64,000 bases of DNA, taken from contig CM031878.1 of NCBI GenBank assembly GCA_018697195.1, positions 70,789,072-70,853,071 of the forward strand, given 5' to 3'. The stretch's first letter is position 1, and the number at the start of each line of letters is the position of its first letter. The position numbers and the translations under genes were made by a program. The stretch comes from Certhia americana (lineage: Eukaryota > Chordata > Aves > Passeriformes > Certhiidae). Shown piece after piece: positions 1 through 13,185 of the stretch. The notes under the pieces were generated by a model. It was not told where the DNA came from. It did no database searches and saw only the letters and a program-made list of their open reading frames with translations.

Positions 1-3000
1 GTATACAAAGCAAATAGGAATTTGTTCTTTTACATTCAGCAATGGATTCTAGAAAGTAAAGAAATAGCAGTGCAAAGTTAAAACATTTGGTGACTGGGAT
101 GAAGTAGAACATTTCACATTCTGCTCACCACAAATAGTTCCTTTTTCCTTAGTTCAGTGACTATTTCTTTTCAAATTTAACAGTTACTATAATGCTGAGA
201 TACATCACAATACCTGGTAATTATTTCCTTAGATCATTAATCATTTGTTTCATGTATATCCACAGAAATTTCCTGACTGCTATTTTATTTCCTTTTGTCT
301 TTTTGATCAAGATTGTAAATGTAAATCTTTCAGTATGTCTTTCCTGAACACGTATTTTCAAGACACAAGCAAGTCCATGTAAATCAAAATAAGTAATAAC
401 TTAATAAATTTCGAATGCTGGTCACTAAGAAATCAAAACTAGTGGATCTTCTTAGTTTTCTTTAATTAAAAAATTAAATGTAGACATTATTATTGATGTA
501 GTCCATAGTTTATAGGAGTGCCACCTGTGCCTACAGCACTGTTGCTTTAGTCCCTTTGGCTTTTAGACCACTGTCATACGTCTTGCATTTACAAAGCAGC
601 TATTTTAAGGTGAATTTGCCTTTTCTTTTATAGCTGAAATGATGAAACTAATATAGCTATAACTATATAACTGAGTTACATTTTCAGAAATACTTCAGTT
701 TTTATTGTGCCCATCTGGCTTTCAGTAAGACACAAAATGTAGCTATTTAACATCAGGTATTGCTTAGTTACGCACTGGGTTTCTAAACAGGCTTTCAGTT
801 AGAATTTAGAGAAAAAGACTGAATGTATTTATTAAATTCACATACATTTGAGCAAAGTTATCAGCTCAAGGAATTTGTTAACCTTTTCAACACAAATTAA
901 TTAAACCGCTGTAAGGGAATCCCTAGCTTTGATTTGTGATTCAGCTAATATTGTTTGGAAGAGCTACAGAGGAAATTATTTGTACCCTGAGAAATGTTGT
1001 CTTATATGCATTTCCCTGCCTTTTAGTTTAGGGTTAATCTTTGAATGGGTTTCTGGACAATCCTAAAACCAAAGATAAAGGGAGGGAATTCTTTGGGAGA
1101 GGGGTCATGGGTATTTTATTCAAAGCTTCTGGAAGTATTGTAGGTAAACCTGGGCTACCTCTTCTCTATTTGGAGTGTTCAACTGCGTGTGATTTAGACT
1201 TTTTAAGTTGGGCCTCATTTTTTCTGAACCTCCTGATCTTTTCTGGCTCTTTCCATTCTTCTCTCTTGCAGACCTTTATCTTTCAGTCTCCCAGACAGGA
1301 CAGGTAGACAAAGGTATTGCTGACTTTTAGAAAAAAATTTACTTTTAACAAAAAGGGAAAGCAAAATGATGTCAAAGGCAATAAATTACGTAGGCCAGAC
1401 TCAAAAATTATGTGTAAAAATACCCATATTAGTCCTTGTAGCCTACTTTTTGTGCTAGTTTCTTGTAGTTCCCTCATCTTTTTATTGGCTATAGTGTATT
1501 TTACTAGCTTTTCATTGACATCATATTTTTTTATTTTATTTCTCTTCCTGCATTTTAGAATTTAACTTTTTTTTGTATCATTGTTAAGAAACAAAGGAGT
1601 ATGAGTTTGTGTGAATATTAGCCAAAAAACCCTGCAAATTAATATCAATAAAAAATCAGCACACAGATAACAAAATAAGATGCGATGACATAATACAACT
1701 AACTTCTTTGTTGAGAGAATTTTGTGATAATCTAATCTAAATAATCTAAATATTGTGATAATCTAAAATCAGTCATGCAAATTTATTTGCTTCACCATTT
1801 AGTATTTCCAGCTAAAAACAAGAACTTCTACCTGCTTGCAAAGAGAAGTGTCAGAATAAGCTTCAGGTGAATGAAGCATTTAAAAATCACACCACCAAAA
1901 CAAACAAACTGCAATAATTCTGTATAGAGAGAATAAAATCATCAGTGCAGTTTGCAAAGATGATGTGGAAATTCCGAAGTTGGTCATCCGACTCTGAGTG
2001 TGTTGAACATAAAACGAGAAGGGCTGTCAGCAAGTACTCAACTTCAGATGTACATTTGCTATTATAGTAATCTAAATATCTGGATTTTGCTCTAAGATAT
2101 CCTGGTAACTGCAGTCCCTGAACATGAATGTCAACAACAGAAAAAGGGGAAGGAAATTGTACGTTTGAAGTTCAGTTTATGGTCAATGTCACCTGCCATT
2201 TGTTGTTTGAAACATACAGTTTAGCTCAACAGTTTGATTGTCAGTCAGTGTCAATGGCAGTACTTCAAAATCAATTTCCACTTGTTTTAAGTTTTTCTTT
2301 GTGTATTCAAACTGCATGTATTTTAAACAGGTGGAATCTTAAGCAGTTGAAATTTATGTCATCTTCCTAGGATAGTGTACAGCAATACCATTAAGATTTA
2401 ACAAATGTAACTCCACGATTGGATTTAGTAGCACTGAGTTGTAAAAGCATTAGCTAAAAATAGCTTTTGGTAGCATGCAATATTTTAACCTAAATTTGAA
2501 GTATGCTACAGCAGATGAAGAAAATGAAGGCTGTGACCTACCTCTGCCAAATATGTTAACTAACACTCATAACATGCAGCCTGTATTTCACTGGTAACAC
2601 TAGGGAGCTTGATCTCAGGTTTTCGGTTTGGTTTCATTTTTGGTTTTGTTTTTCTTTTTGTGGAAAGCTACTTTTCTTTTTCTGTGTTCTGCTCACACAT
2701 ATTCTGTTTTTATTTTTGGGTCTGGCAATGAAAAACAAAGAAAGAAATAATTAATCATTCCCATCCATTACTCTTTTTGTGATTCAAGTGCTTAAAATTT
2801 CTAAGAGTATGTCTTAAGTCTTCTTATCTGTTTGGCCTCATTTTGATATACTTGCAGACTTCATTTTGGTTTTTCTCTAATTACGTTCATTTATTTAACC
2901 TCATGAGCAGGAGACATGATCATTCCTTTATATTATGTATTGCATCCTTTCATGATTTCATATCCCTGCTGCTTTGAAGTCATACTTGTTCTGAAAAGAA

Positions 3001-6000
3001 TCATTGCTGTGAAGCACGAGCAGCAGAGAGGTCCTAGTACCTCAAGTATCTGGAAAAGGGTGGCTTATTTTGCAGTGTTAGCCTTCATTATTTTGTTTTC
3101 CAGTATACTGTGGTTTTTTTATATATTTATTTAGTGCTAGCTAGCTCTGTGTAGAGTTATTTGGGATGGCGGTTGGAACATTTTTATGTGTATATTCATA
3201 TTAACAATGTTTGTGATGCGCAATACTTTTTCCACATGATCTGAATTTCTTTTTAAAAGAGTAAAACAAGGTTGCTGGGATCACTTGGATATGAAGTTAC
3301 CAGTTGGGCATTGTAAGAAAGGGTGATGATGAGAACAAAGAAAATGGATTCCTATAGTGATTAATAATAACCCAAGTAAATTAATGACAGCTTATGTTTC
3401 TCACTTAATAGGTTAGGACCAGTAGAGTAAACATCCTGTTACTAAATGTGTCTATTTCAATCTATGAAATAGTGGGTTTTTTTACATATATAGTATTGCT
3501 TTTTAAAAGTATTTGAACATGTTTATGAGCATTTTTTGCAATAATGGAACCTAAAATTTTAATATGCAGCATTTCAACATTCAAGCACATCCTTCAAAAC
3601 AAATGAAATTGAGAGCACAAAGGAGCTGCAGCAAAACTGTGTTGCATTGGTTTATTGTTATACCAGCTGTGTGCAATTCATATCGTCTTTCTGAAGTTGC
3701 ATTAATTGTGTCTTAAGAGGTTTCAGCTTCACTTGCTTCAGTCATTTGCTTGCTGTGACAGACAATTCATCATTCACTGCATGTTTAAAGCTTGCTGTGT
3801 GTTTTGTTTTTTCAAGTGCAACAGGTTTTTCTGTGCACACCACCAACTTACCTGCTCAGTTGTATGATAAAAAAGGCAGGTGGAACTTGCTGAGTTCAGT
3901 GTTACAGTGAAGGCTGTTTTAATCAGGTGCCTCTAGAAAATGCCTTGAAAGCACATGGGGCTGAAAGTGCTTACTTGTTGTACCCTTGTGTTTGTAAGCA
4001 GTTCACTTCCAGTAAAAGAAATGGAAGGACTGTGTTTTAGTTAAAAGGAGTGCTAAGGAGTTCAAATATAATAGCATTTGAATTCTATTAGTTATCCAGC
4101 TTGGGAGTTCAGGTGCTTTTCAGTCATTTTATCTATTAGATATTTTTTATACACTGTTTGCTCTCTCTTATAAATGCTGTTCTTGATAAGGTGGACATTA
4201 ACTGTGCTGAATAGCATTCTGCTGTGCATTTTATATATCCACTATTCTACAAACTCAATACAGAGAATTACAGGAGAAGAGATTGTGATAGTTTGAAAAT
4301 CTCTACTCCAGCATCTGATAGTGAAAGATAATCTTGCTGTCAAAAAAAGAGGTAATCTGACAATCATAGCAGTTTTGTCAGGGGTCTTCACTGATGTTGA
4401 TCCAGAATGGTCCTCATGAAATGTGACTGTTGGAAGTTGTGACTGTGTAGGGGGGTGGAAGGGCAGTGGTCATGTCAATTGTGGTATTTTTAATAATTCT
4501 CAATTGTGTCTCCCTTGTATCCTATGCCTTTGGGGCGGGAGGCAGGGACTGTAAGTCTGTATAAAGAGGATAGTAGCAGGTAGGTAAAAATAATGACCAG
4601 TTATACTAAAAACATTATTTGTCCATTAAGAGTAAATAACTTCCATTAAATTAGGGTTAAGAATATCCATCCAAATCACCCAGAAGGCAGCTCTTCTTTG
4701 AATTGCCAGCCATGTGCTACCATATCATTACTTACTATATTTTTCTGATTTCCCATTGTTTTAGTTGTATTAAATTGTATAATTCATTGCTTTTAATTAA
4801 TGTTTTCATCTTGTCTATGGAAAACAGTTTACATTGCCCCATTTTGCATAATGAATTTTTATTCCATTACTGCAAATTAAAAGCATTTATTTTTTTAATC
4901 CAATAAGACTTTACAGGTAGTTACCTCTTGATTTAAAATTAGTATTTCCAAGTTCTCAGATATAAAAAGACAGTGTTGGACATCCTAATGCCTTCTGGAT
5001 TGTTTTTAAATAAACAAAAAGAAATGGCAATGTCTAGTGCTACTCCTTTAACTTATTGCAGATTCAGGGATGCTGATTTTGGACACTTGCATTTCTTAAT
5101 ACTGCTAGTGTTAGGTCCAGGTTTTCCCCTTTAAGAAAATACTGCTATCAAAAGAGCCTCTGAAGTGAATGACCTGATAGATTTGGTGATATTAAGGGCA
5201 ATGAAGGAAAAAGAAGGTTTGAAAGAACTTTTTTGCAGCTTTTGAGTTTTACTTAGTCTGTACTTCTGAAAACTGATAATTTGGGTTATATGAGGGCCAA
5301 AGTGAGAGCAAATTTGGTTACATTAGAGATTCAGTTTTCTGGGCTTCCTTCTCTGCCCCAAATGCTTTTCACAACTTTGGCATGTCTCACATAGGTGTGA
5401 TTGACAGGGAAGATATTGTTAATAGATGATTTGTGGCTTTCTGGTCTCTGTTTATTCTTCTGGGAATCATCCCATGAGTAAAATCTAGGGATTTGTGGTG
5501 CTTTAGCCTTTCCACATAATGGGTTATTTCAAAATGAGAAACTTTAGTTGGTTTTATTTTTATTTGGGTTATGTTTTTTGAAGGGAGAAGGGAGAACAGT
5601 AAATAGGATTTTAAGTGAAAATCTTATGTTAAGTTGGCCGTATTTCTTATAAGAGAGCAGTAGAAAGGAGAAAACATTTTTTTTCATAGCCTTTCATAGA
5701 AAGTAGAGTTGTTACCTGACAAGAGTGTGAGTTGTTTGTCTCCTTTTGTGCAGTAGGCCAGCTGGACACCATGGAATTCAGGTGTACTCCTCAGTAATTT
5801 TACCCTGCACTTGCAATGCATTTCAGTGAAAACCAAGAATCTGAAAAGGTTGTACTTTGAGTAGTAGTCACGTAACAATGCTTTTTAATAATCAAATATG
5901 ATGCAACCTTCTCAACATTTTTCTTCTTTCATTTTGCTGTATTTCTTGTTCAGAAATACTTTATATGCAAATGGACTGGTTTCCTCAGTCTTTGACAAAC

Positions 6001-7455
6001 TTAAAATTAAGGACCTTCCATTTCTGCGGGTTTAGTCTTTTTTCTTTAAACCAATTCCTAGCATCTTTCTTTGTTTCTTGTGGATTGGTCCATTTTGCTG
6101 GACCTGCAAGATGCCACACTCTAAAACTAGTAGTTCAGAAAATCACATGGTGATTTTTATTGGTTTTGAATATTTTTAGTCTTACTTTTAAAACATAAAA
6201 ATAAAAGTTAATTATTTTTCATATTCAGAGAATTCGGAATATGATGTCTTTTTCTGCTAATAAGAGCTCTTAGTTTTAACATCTTCCATGCCTTTTTTTT
6301 TTTTCCTTCCAAGAATGAAATTTATTTTTGCCCTTCTGTGACAAGTCTGAAGTAAAACCACACTGCAATTCTAAATCTACATAGAGAATCTAAACTTTTA
6401 GGAGAAACATTCCTGTGCTTAAAATGAATAGTGTGATTTTTTCACAACATCAAATATAGTAGTAACACTTGCTACTCTTGTTTTAATAGTCTTTAAAATA
6501 ACAAGGTGTTTTCAGAAGCTATTGGGAAAGATAATTTTTGGTATGTCTTCAAGCCTCTGAGCTGTAAATTCTTAGCATTTCATAATATACTTCAATGTGT
6601 AAACTTGGCAGCTGCTTTATCTAAAAGCAGAACTAAATGGAAATCAGTAATTCTCAGTTGTAAAACTTGCATGTTTTTACAGAAAGGCTCTAGTTTTGTG
6701 TGCAAAGAGACTGCATGCAGTAGAGGACCATAATAAAAAACAGGTGCTATTTAATTTAATAATTTAATTTGGCATAACTGTGTTGTTGTGTAATGCTCAA
6801 GGGGGATGCAGATATGTTAGTGTATAATTAGTTACTGTGGGACAACAGATTATTCTAGTTTGTCTGTAGAAATGATCTGTCTGCATGCTCTTCATCACTC
6901 ACAAATGCAGGGTGTTTATCCTTTTCACCTTAGTCTAAGCCACCCTGAAATACATCTTTCTGTGTGTATATATATATGTATATTTGTATGTATGTATATA
7001 TATACACACACGTGTGTGTATGTCTGTTCATCAATTTGACTGACGTTCAGCACCTTGTTACTTTGAGGTTACTTATTCTGAACCAGTGTTAGTCAAGTGT
7101 GAACCACGTGAACTTTTAGACTAGGTGAGAGACAAAGGCAGCACCTTGAGACTGTCTGTTCTGTAACATGCACATTACACGTGCTTGGATAAGCCTCCTG
7201 TTCCTTCCTCTCATACTTTCCCATCCAGTTGACATTACATGTTTTTACCATATAAAAAGGAGTATGTGAACTGTTTTCTCTTTCTGGTTTAATATTTCCA
7301 AGTAACCCATTTCATTCCAAACACAATTACCATGTGTTTTTTCTAATTGTGTAACCATGGAAATACCTGAAAAGTTAGTTGTCTGTGTATATTGCTGGTG
7401 AATCTTCTTGTGATCTGTTTTGCCTCACTTGAATTTTTCCTCACTTTATATGCAG
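1..7455 (+). other. AP3S1: last intron of AP3S1 (5' end outside window)
   Basis: This AT-rich stretch precedes the terminal AP3S1 exon and ends in a normal acceptor, with a TATATGCAG tract just before 7456. I looked for the preceding AP3S1 coding exon, which should encode the segment ending near the KLEKSE residues of the family, and did not find it. The intron is therefore longer than 7.4 kb. The open frames here are short (80 codons or fewer), overlap in several frames and resemble no known protein. The only structured element I see is the TA/TG/TGTA tract near 6960-7022, plus a T-run at about 6293-6304. Confidence 0.75.
6960..7022. repeat. TA/TG/TGTA compound microsatellite
   Basis: Alternating purine-pyrimidine run of TG, TA, TGTA and CA dinucleotides inside the AP3S1 intron. 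It is interrupted and probably length-polymorphic. Confidence 0.8.
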
Positions 7456-7584
7456 GCTGGTTTAGCAGGAGCTCCAGCCCGGGCTGTTTCAGCTGTAAAG
7501 AATATGAATCTACCAGAGATCCCAAGAAATATTAATATTGGTGACATCAGTATAAAAGTACCAAACCTGCCCACTTTTAAATAA
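7456..7584 (+). CDS. AP3S1: AP3S1 terminal coding exon (AP-3 complex subunit sigma-1)
   Basis: The sigma-3A subunit belongs to the AP-3 adaptor heterotetramer, which sorts cargo from endosomes to lysosomes and lysosome-related organelles on the cytosolic face of membranes. The exon opens after a TATATGCAG acceptor and reads 42 codons then TAA at 7582-7584. The translation starts AGLAGAPARAVSAVKNMNLP and ends NLPTFK. This is the conserved C-terminal tail of AP3S1, which lies after the longin-like sigma fold. From memory, the human protein ends NLPSFK, so the one clear difference is S to T three residues from the end. The tail is near-identical across vertebrates, which makes AP3S1 more likely than its paralogue AP3S2. 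The exon is phase 0 at its 5' end. The rest of the gene (about 150 residues) lies upstream of the window. Confidence 0.95.
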   Translation, partial: AGLAGAPARAVSAVKNMNLPEIPRNINIGDISIKVPNLPTFK

Positions 7585-8105
7585 CATGGCTACTCCAGGT
7601 AATGCCAAGGAAGAAATGTAATAGAGATTTACTGCATAATTGTTTACTAAATAAACATGTCTAACTTTTACTGTTTGGATAAAACTCAAGGTACTGCATA
7701 GACATAACCTGAAAAATCAGTGTGTGGAGTTGAATGTTGCTTTTGTCTTGTTTGTGAAATTAAAGGAAAGGGGTAGTTCCCATGTGATTTCTAAATTACA
7801 TTCCTATGCCCTTGCAAGGCATATCACTGTGTCTCAGCTGCTGCAGTATTTTGGGGAAGTATTTAAGATGTTCTTTACTTTGTATTACCTATAATGCTAA
7901 GGTTTTTTGTATATTCACCAAAGTCTGTAATTAGTGCATTCTTTTACTACTTCTGTTTGTCATGATTATTTAAGACTTAAGTGCAAATGTTGCATGAAAA
8001 CATTTTACCCATATTTTGTTTAAATAAAATCATAACAAACTGGACTTCTAAATACCTGTTTTTTGAAGTCTACTGTTTGCAATAAACCACATTATTTCCA
8101 ATTCA
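7585..8105 (+). other. AP3S1: AP3S1 3' UTR with alternative poly(A) signals
   Basis: AT-rich sequence following the AP3S1 stop. Three canonical AATAAA hexamers on the + strand are at 7650-7655, 8023-8028 and 8081-8086. The first would give a very short 3' UTR of roughly 90 nt. The second and third would give about 460-520 nt. Which is used cannot be told from sequence alone, and the true 3' end is uncertain. Confidence 0.6.
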
Positions 8106-11100
8106 TGGAGCCAATTGACTATATATAAATACTGTTGTAGCAGACATTGATGTTGTAGTTTAATCTCTGAAGGGTTTATGCAGGTGTATTGTGCTGAACA
8201 TATTGGCTCTTAACATTTCTCACAAAAGCTGTTCATTATTATACTGAAGGAAAAAACTGCCTTTACCGAAGATCTGATGACTTTTGTTTACATATACATT
8301 TTGATACTTACACAATCTGATAGACTTTCACTGATGGCCTGACTTAGTTTTGGGAACAAATGGGCCCTGTGATTGCTCTGTGTTGTGAGAAGCACAGATT
8401 GGGATGAGGAGATTACATTTGTACATGTACAAACCTGTACATGAGAGTCTGTCAAATAATGTGATAAAGAAAGGCACTCTGGAAAGATAAATGGGGATAC
8501 TTTAATATAGGGCCTATGTGCCTGATGACATTTGTGGTTCTCTACTTTGAGAATTGAATCTGTGGGACTCACAGTATTGTCAAGACCTCAGAGAAATCTA
8601 AGTGCTATCATCTCTGTGTAAGTTGCTCAGCTCTTAAACTCTTCTGTGATTTAAAAAACATAAAAGGGGGATAGTGATTGTTTTTTATAATCATGCTCTT
8701 AAGCTCTGTGTGATGTACAAGTCTGTTTAAATGAATAATAAAAATATCATTGGGATATTTAAGAATTCCTGCAAAGCCTTTTTTTTTTCTCCAGAAAAGT
8801 ATTTAGTTGATACTGTATCTGAAAATGCAATAATATTGTGTCAAGAACAGTGGATTTCAGTACTAGTCTGAGGGGTCCTGCATTACTTTGGGGATTTGGA
8901 TATGGTGGAAACTAAATGTTCTTTTCCTTTGAGTTGAATATTAAGACATAGGGTAAAGGATAAACTTTGAAGCACATCAAGTTTTCTGTTTGCAACAGTA
9001 ACATCTTTTGGGAGCATTTGAGAGAGAAAAGAAGAAAGAGAGATTACTTTTGAGGTAGAAACTCTGATACAATCCAAGGAATTTTAATGTAGCAGGGGGA
9101 GGAAAACAATTTCTTGTATATTCTTTGTATTATATTTAGTAAACATCAACTAATATACACCATTTTAAAAACGCTTTTGAAAACAAGAGTTGCTCTCTCC
9201 AGACCTCTCAAAAAGAGTATTTATTCTTCCAAATCAACTTTCTTAGATTGAGGCTTCCAAGAATTTCAGGTGGGGTTTAAGTAATCAGCTGCCTCTTCAT
9301 CATTTTGACCAAGGAAATTGAGGGGAGTAAAACATGCGGACATTTTTTTTTCCCTATGTGAGATATTCCTTAGTACTCCTGAGTTGGACATGGACTGAGC
9401 TAGTACAAAACTGAAACTTTCACCTGCTTTTGCCTACTTTTGTTTGTCTTCTTAATGTTTGACACAAGTGACATTCAAAGTAAAGATGTTGAAAGCTTTC
9501 CTCATTGTTGCCCCTGTGGTGATATGGTTAGTTCTCCTGCCAGAGTAGGCATTTTGAAACATATGGTACTCTGACCTACAGAATGTTCTTTGGGCTATTT
9601 GTTAAAGCAGCTCAAAATTTCAGAAATTCTTCTGAGTCCTCTGTTTTTGTCTTAGATTCTTCCTTCTATTCTTTTTCAGATTTGTAAGCTTATGTAGTTA
9701 AAACATTTTTCATTCCTCACAGAGAAATATTTTCTATCTTTGAATGAAACACCCAAAAGAAGTATGTCTGAGATGCATGAAGGATGTTTCAGATTAGTTT
9801 CTCACCTGTCAATAGCCAACCTGTCTTTCATTTCAGTGAGCTAGGTCTTTGCTTTTAACAATTATATGACTATTCTAAACTCTTCTGTTTTGTTTTTGTG
9901 GGTTTTATTACTGTTGTCTGTGCTGTATTTCCCTGACCTGACATGTCTTCTGCCAAAAGGCTTTTTTTCTGGACAGCTCTTCCATAGACACCAGGCTGTT
10001 CATGAAGCTTTCCTGTGTCTAGCCAGCAAATATTTAATGTGAGGCTGTAGCTCAGAGCTGGTGCTTCCTTACTCAGAAAATCTTTAGATGGGAAGAAACA
10101 CTGTATCAGATTTTTCACAGTAAAATTGCACTCCTTTCAAAGAGAAATTCTCATCCATAGAAAACCCTCAATGGCAGCACTTTCCTCTTAAATAAACACA
10201 GATGCTATGTCCATGTTGGCTTCCTCAGGGTAGCTGAACCTGTCTGCTTGCAGAGGAACCTGTCCTTTGCCAGAGGAATATCTTTACTTTGCCTGGGGAG
10301 GTACTGTCCTCTAACCATGTCATTAGACACTACTGGGAAGAGGGGATAGTTGCTTAATAGAAATTATGGAAATAGTATCCTTTCCCTTTACCTTCTAGGG
10401 TTTTCCTTGTGTTGTATTCAGAAATTCATAGGCTTGCCACAATATCAATCTGCTTTCGTTTTCCATCTTCATGAGAATGATGTGCCTTTTGAATTCTTTC
10501 TCCTATTTCATCAGTTTCTTCTTCTCAACCACTGCTTAGAATTTAAAATGGAAACAAAATGTCAGATCTAAATGATTAATCTCTTGATTATGAAATTAAA
10601 TGCAATTTTTAATGCTATTATAGCAGAAAAAGGAACACCTTAGCAGACATAGGTGAGCAGATATGGTGTTTGTGTGTGAATGCTTATATGTGTATGTAAC
10701 ATCAGTCTTTTGCACATTGTTTAAAAGGAGAAGAGGTCATCTTGAGTCATCCATTAGCTGCAGAAGACAGACAACTGATTTGCCATTCTCCAAATCCATA
10801 AGACCTGCCTTTTAAGTGCTGTTATTGAGGGTACCAGCATGTGTAAATGTATCACTGAAAGCCATTTTTCCAAACTCCAGGCTTTTCTTAGAACTGCAAG
10901 ATGGATTCTTCTAAACAAATAGAAAGGTCAGAAAGGATAATATTTCAATAGGGTGAATGGGCATTAGCATCTGCCTCCATAGACTGGAGCAGAGCAACTA
11001 GTTTTTCTACTGGGGCAAGGGCAGTAAGTACTGCTTAAAAACCATTTTGGCTCTTTTTTTGTTAAAAGGTAAGTGTCTCATGTTGGCAGAGAATGCTGTC

Positions 11101-12949
11101 TGTGGTATTGGCAGCACAGACAGTACACGTGCTGTGTCATCGTGTTCCTCTCTCCTCCCTGGACACCACTGTTTTGAATATATTATGGGGAAAAGGGAAA
11201 ATTTTACATTACAAGTGTATACAGAATTCCTTCTCTTTAACAGCTGTTGCTGCTGTGATTCATTCTGCTTGACATGGGTAGGTGGAGGAAAGTGTCATTT
11301 GTTGCAAGGAGAAGCATGTTGAAGCCAAAAACTCAAATTGGTGCTGCCTTCCTGTGAGCCCATTTGACCTTTTCTTTCTAGCAGCACATTCCAATAAATG
11401 CTAAAATTAGTCCTGAGTTTTACTTACGCCTATGGTAGTCAACTGACAGCTTGCTAAAGTTCTAAGGTTTACCTCATAAAACTTCTTGATACAGAATTAC
11501 AGCATATGCAGGTACCGAAGGAATTTTCTGCATATAGCTGTTGAAGAAAAACGGGGCCTAGGTCTTGCAGAAAATAAAATTCTCAACTTCTGCATGTGTA
11601 TTCATAATTTTTGGGACAAACAAGGAAAGCAACCAAGTACTGCCAAAGCGTGACTAAAGGTGAACAATTAATTTCACAAAAAGTACTGTTCTGTTATTTG
11701 CTGTTAACAATTACTATAACAAATCACAAATCTTTTTCCATTGAGGGAAATGATCTGTCCTTGCAATTTTTTGGTGTTCAGTGATTACCCCAAAATACTC
11801 AGTCCTTTCATTCCATTGGCGAAAACACAAAGGTAGTCACTCTGCAATGTTAGCTTGGCAGCCAGATCTCTTGTGTGCTGGTTTTGGTGGCACAGTAGGA
11901 GTGCAGTCTGGCCTGGGAGCAACCACAGGTTGCACACAGCAAATATGCCCATGACTGGAATTCTAAGGACATCAGAGTTGATCCAGTATCCATCCCATGA
12001 GGCAGATTGACAGGCACACTTGTGACATATTCCACTGCTTTCCTGCCCAGTTGGGCTCTTCTGATACTCAGCAGCACACACAAACTTTGGGTGTCCCTCT
12101 CTGTGCTGGCTCTGTGTGCAATCAGCCTGGAGCAGTGCAGCAAATCCCTCTCCAGGTTCTTTCTGGACAGGACTATAAGCTTATTACCAGAGCTGCATGT
12201 AAGGACAGGCCTGTAATGACAGCTGTGAGCTGCTTGGATAGATACTTCTTTGTAGTCTCCTATTTCTCTGTTGGCTTTCACAGATAAATGCATAGACCTT
12301 CTTCTCATAAGATTGTTGGCCAGCAGAGTTGCTGTGGGACATGAGTTGAGTGCCATAGGCTGGGATGTGTGCTGGGTAACTGCATGACCCATGTGCATGA
12401 TAGGACACTTGTGTGACCAGCGCTCTGTGTGCACCTGAGAAACTTCACTGGTGTAGCTGCAGTGTGTGACACCCACACATTCCCCTCTAAAAGCCCATCT
12501 TAACATGTCTGACCAAGCACTCTGCAGAAAAGAGAGGCAAAACTGAAATGGACTGTGCATTTGAAATAGTCATTGCAATAATTTGCTCTGCTGGTGTGTA
12601 TTAGAACAGCAAAGATCTTTCACAATTCAAACAGCCATCCCATTCCCAAGTGTGGTGCTGTTTTACTTCATGTGAGAACTGTTTGGGTCAGAGGACAGGA
12701 CTAATAATTCCTTTCCTGAGACACTGTGACATATCATGTGTCACTGCTTGCCTGCCTCTCATACAAAGTCTGTTTCCACAGGGAGGGTTCTCTGTGTCTA
12801 TCTGTTTTTCTGTCTTTTGTGTATTTTCATGACAGCAAAGCCCAGCAGGACACATCCTGGCTGCTCTCCCTCCTCAAGGTGCTGAGCTGTAATTCAAGAC
12901 GTGATTGTGCTGGCAACATGTACAACACAAATCCAAACTGAGAGACAGT
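8106..12949. other. intergenic, no gene supported
   Basis: Between the AP3S1 3' UTR and the first CR1 tail I see no splice-framed homology to a known protein. The longest open frame is 11850-12560 on the minus strand (236 codons), in a locally less AT-rich patch where other frames are also open. It has no recognisable domain, so I do not call it a gene. Confidence 0.6.
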
Positions 12950-13185
12950 GAGTTGAGATTACATGATAGGAAAGAATTCTTTACTAGCCAGGTGGTGAGG
13001 CAGTAAAACAGGTTGCTCAGAGTACCTGTGGATGCCCACCCCTATAAGTGTGTAATGCCAAGATGGAAAGAGCCCTGAGCAACCTGGTTTAGTGAAATTT
13101 GTCCCTGTCCATGGCAGGGTTGTTAGAACTATGTGGCATTTAATGTTCAATCCCAACCATTCAGTGATTCTATGAATGTGTTTCT
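12950..13185 (+). mobile_element. CR1 LINE 3' fragment, plus orientation
   Basis: The stretch follows the avian CR1 3' end in order: an AGGAAAGAATTCTTTACT-like segment, GGTGGTGAGGCA, CAGGTTGCTCAGAG, TGTGGATGCCCACCCCT, CTGAGCAACCTGGTTTAGTG, GTCCCTGTCCATGGCAGG, AATCCCAACCATTCAGTG, and finally the ATTCTATGA terminal repeat. It is 5'-truncated and diverged, with small indels, so it is an old insertion with no reverse-transcriptase coding sequence left. Confidence 0.88.

Noticed and set aside
1..7455. earlier AP3S1 exons
   Set aside because: The conserved residues expected for the preceding exon were searched for by eye and not found, so the stretch is called intron.
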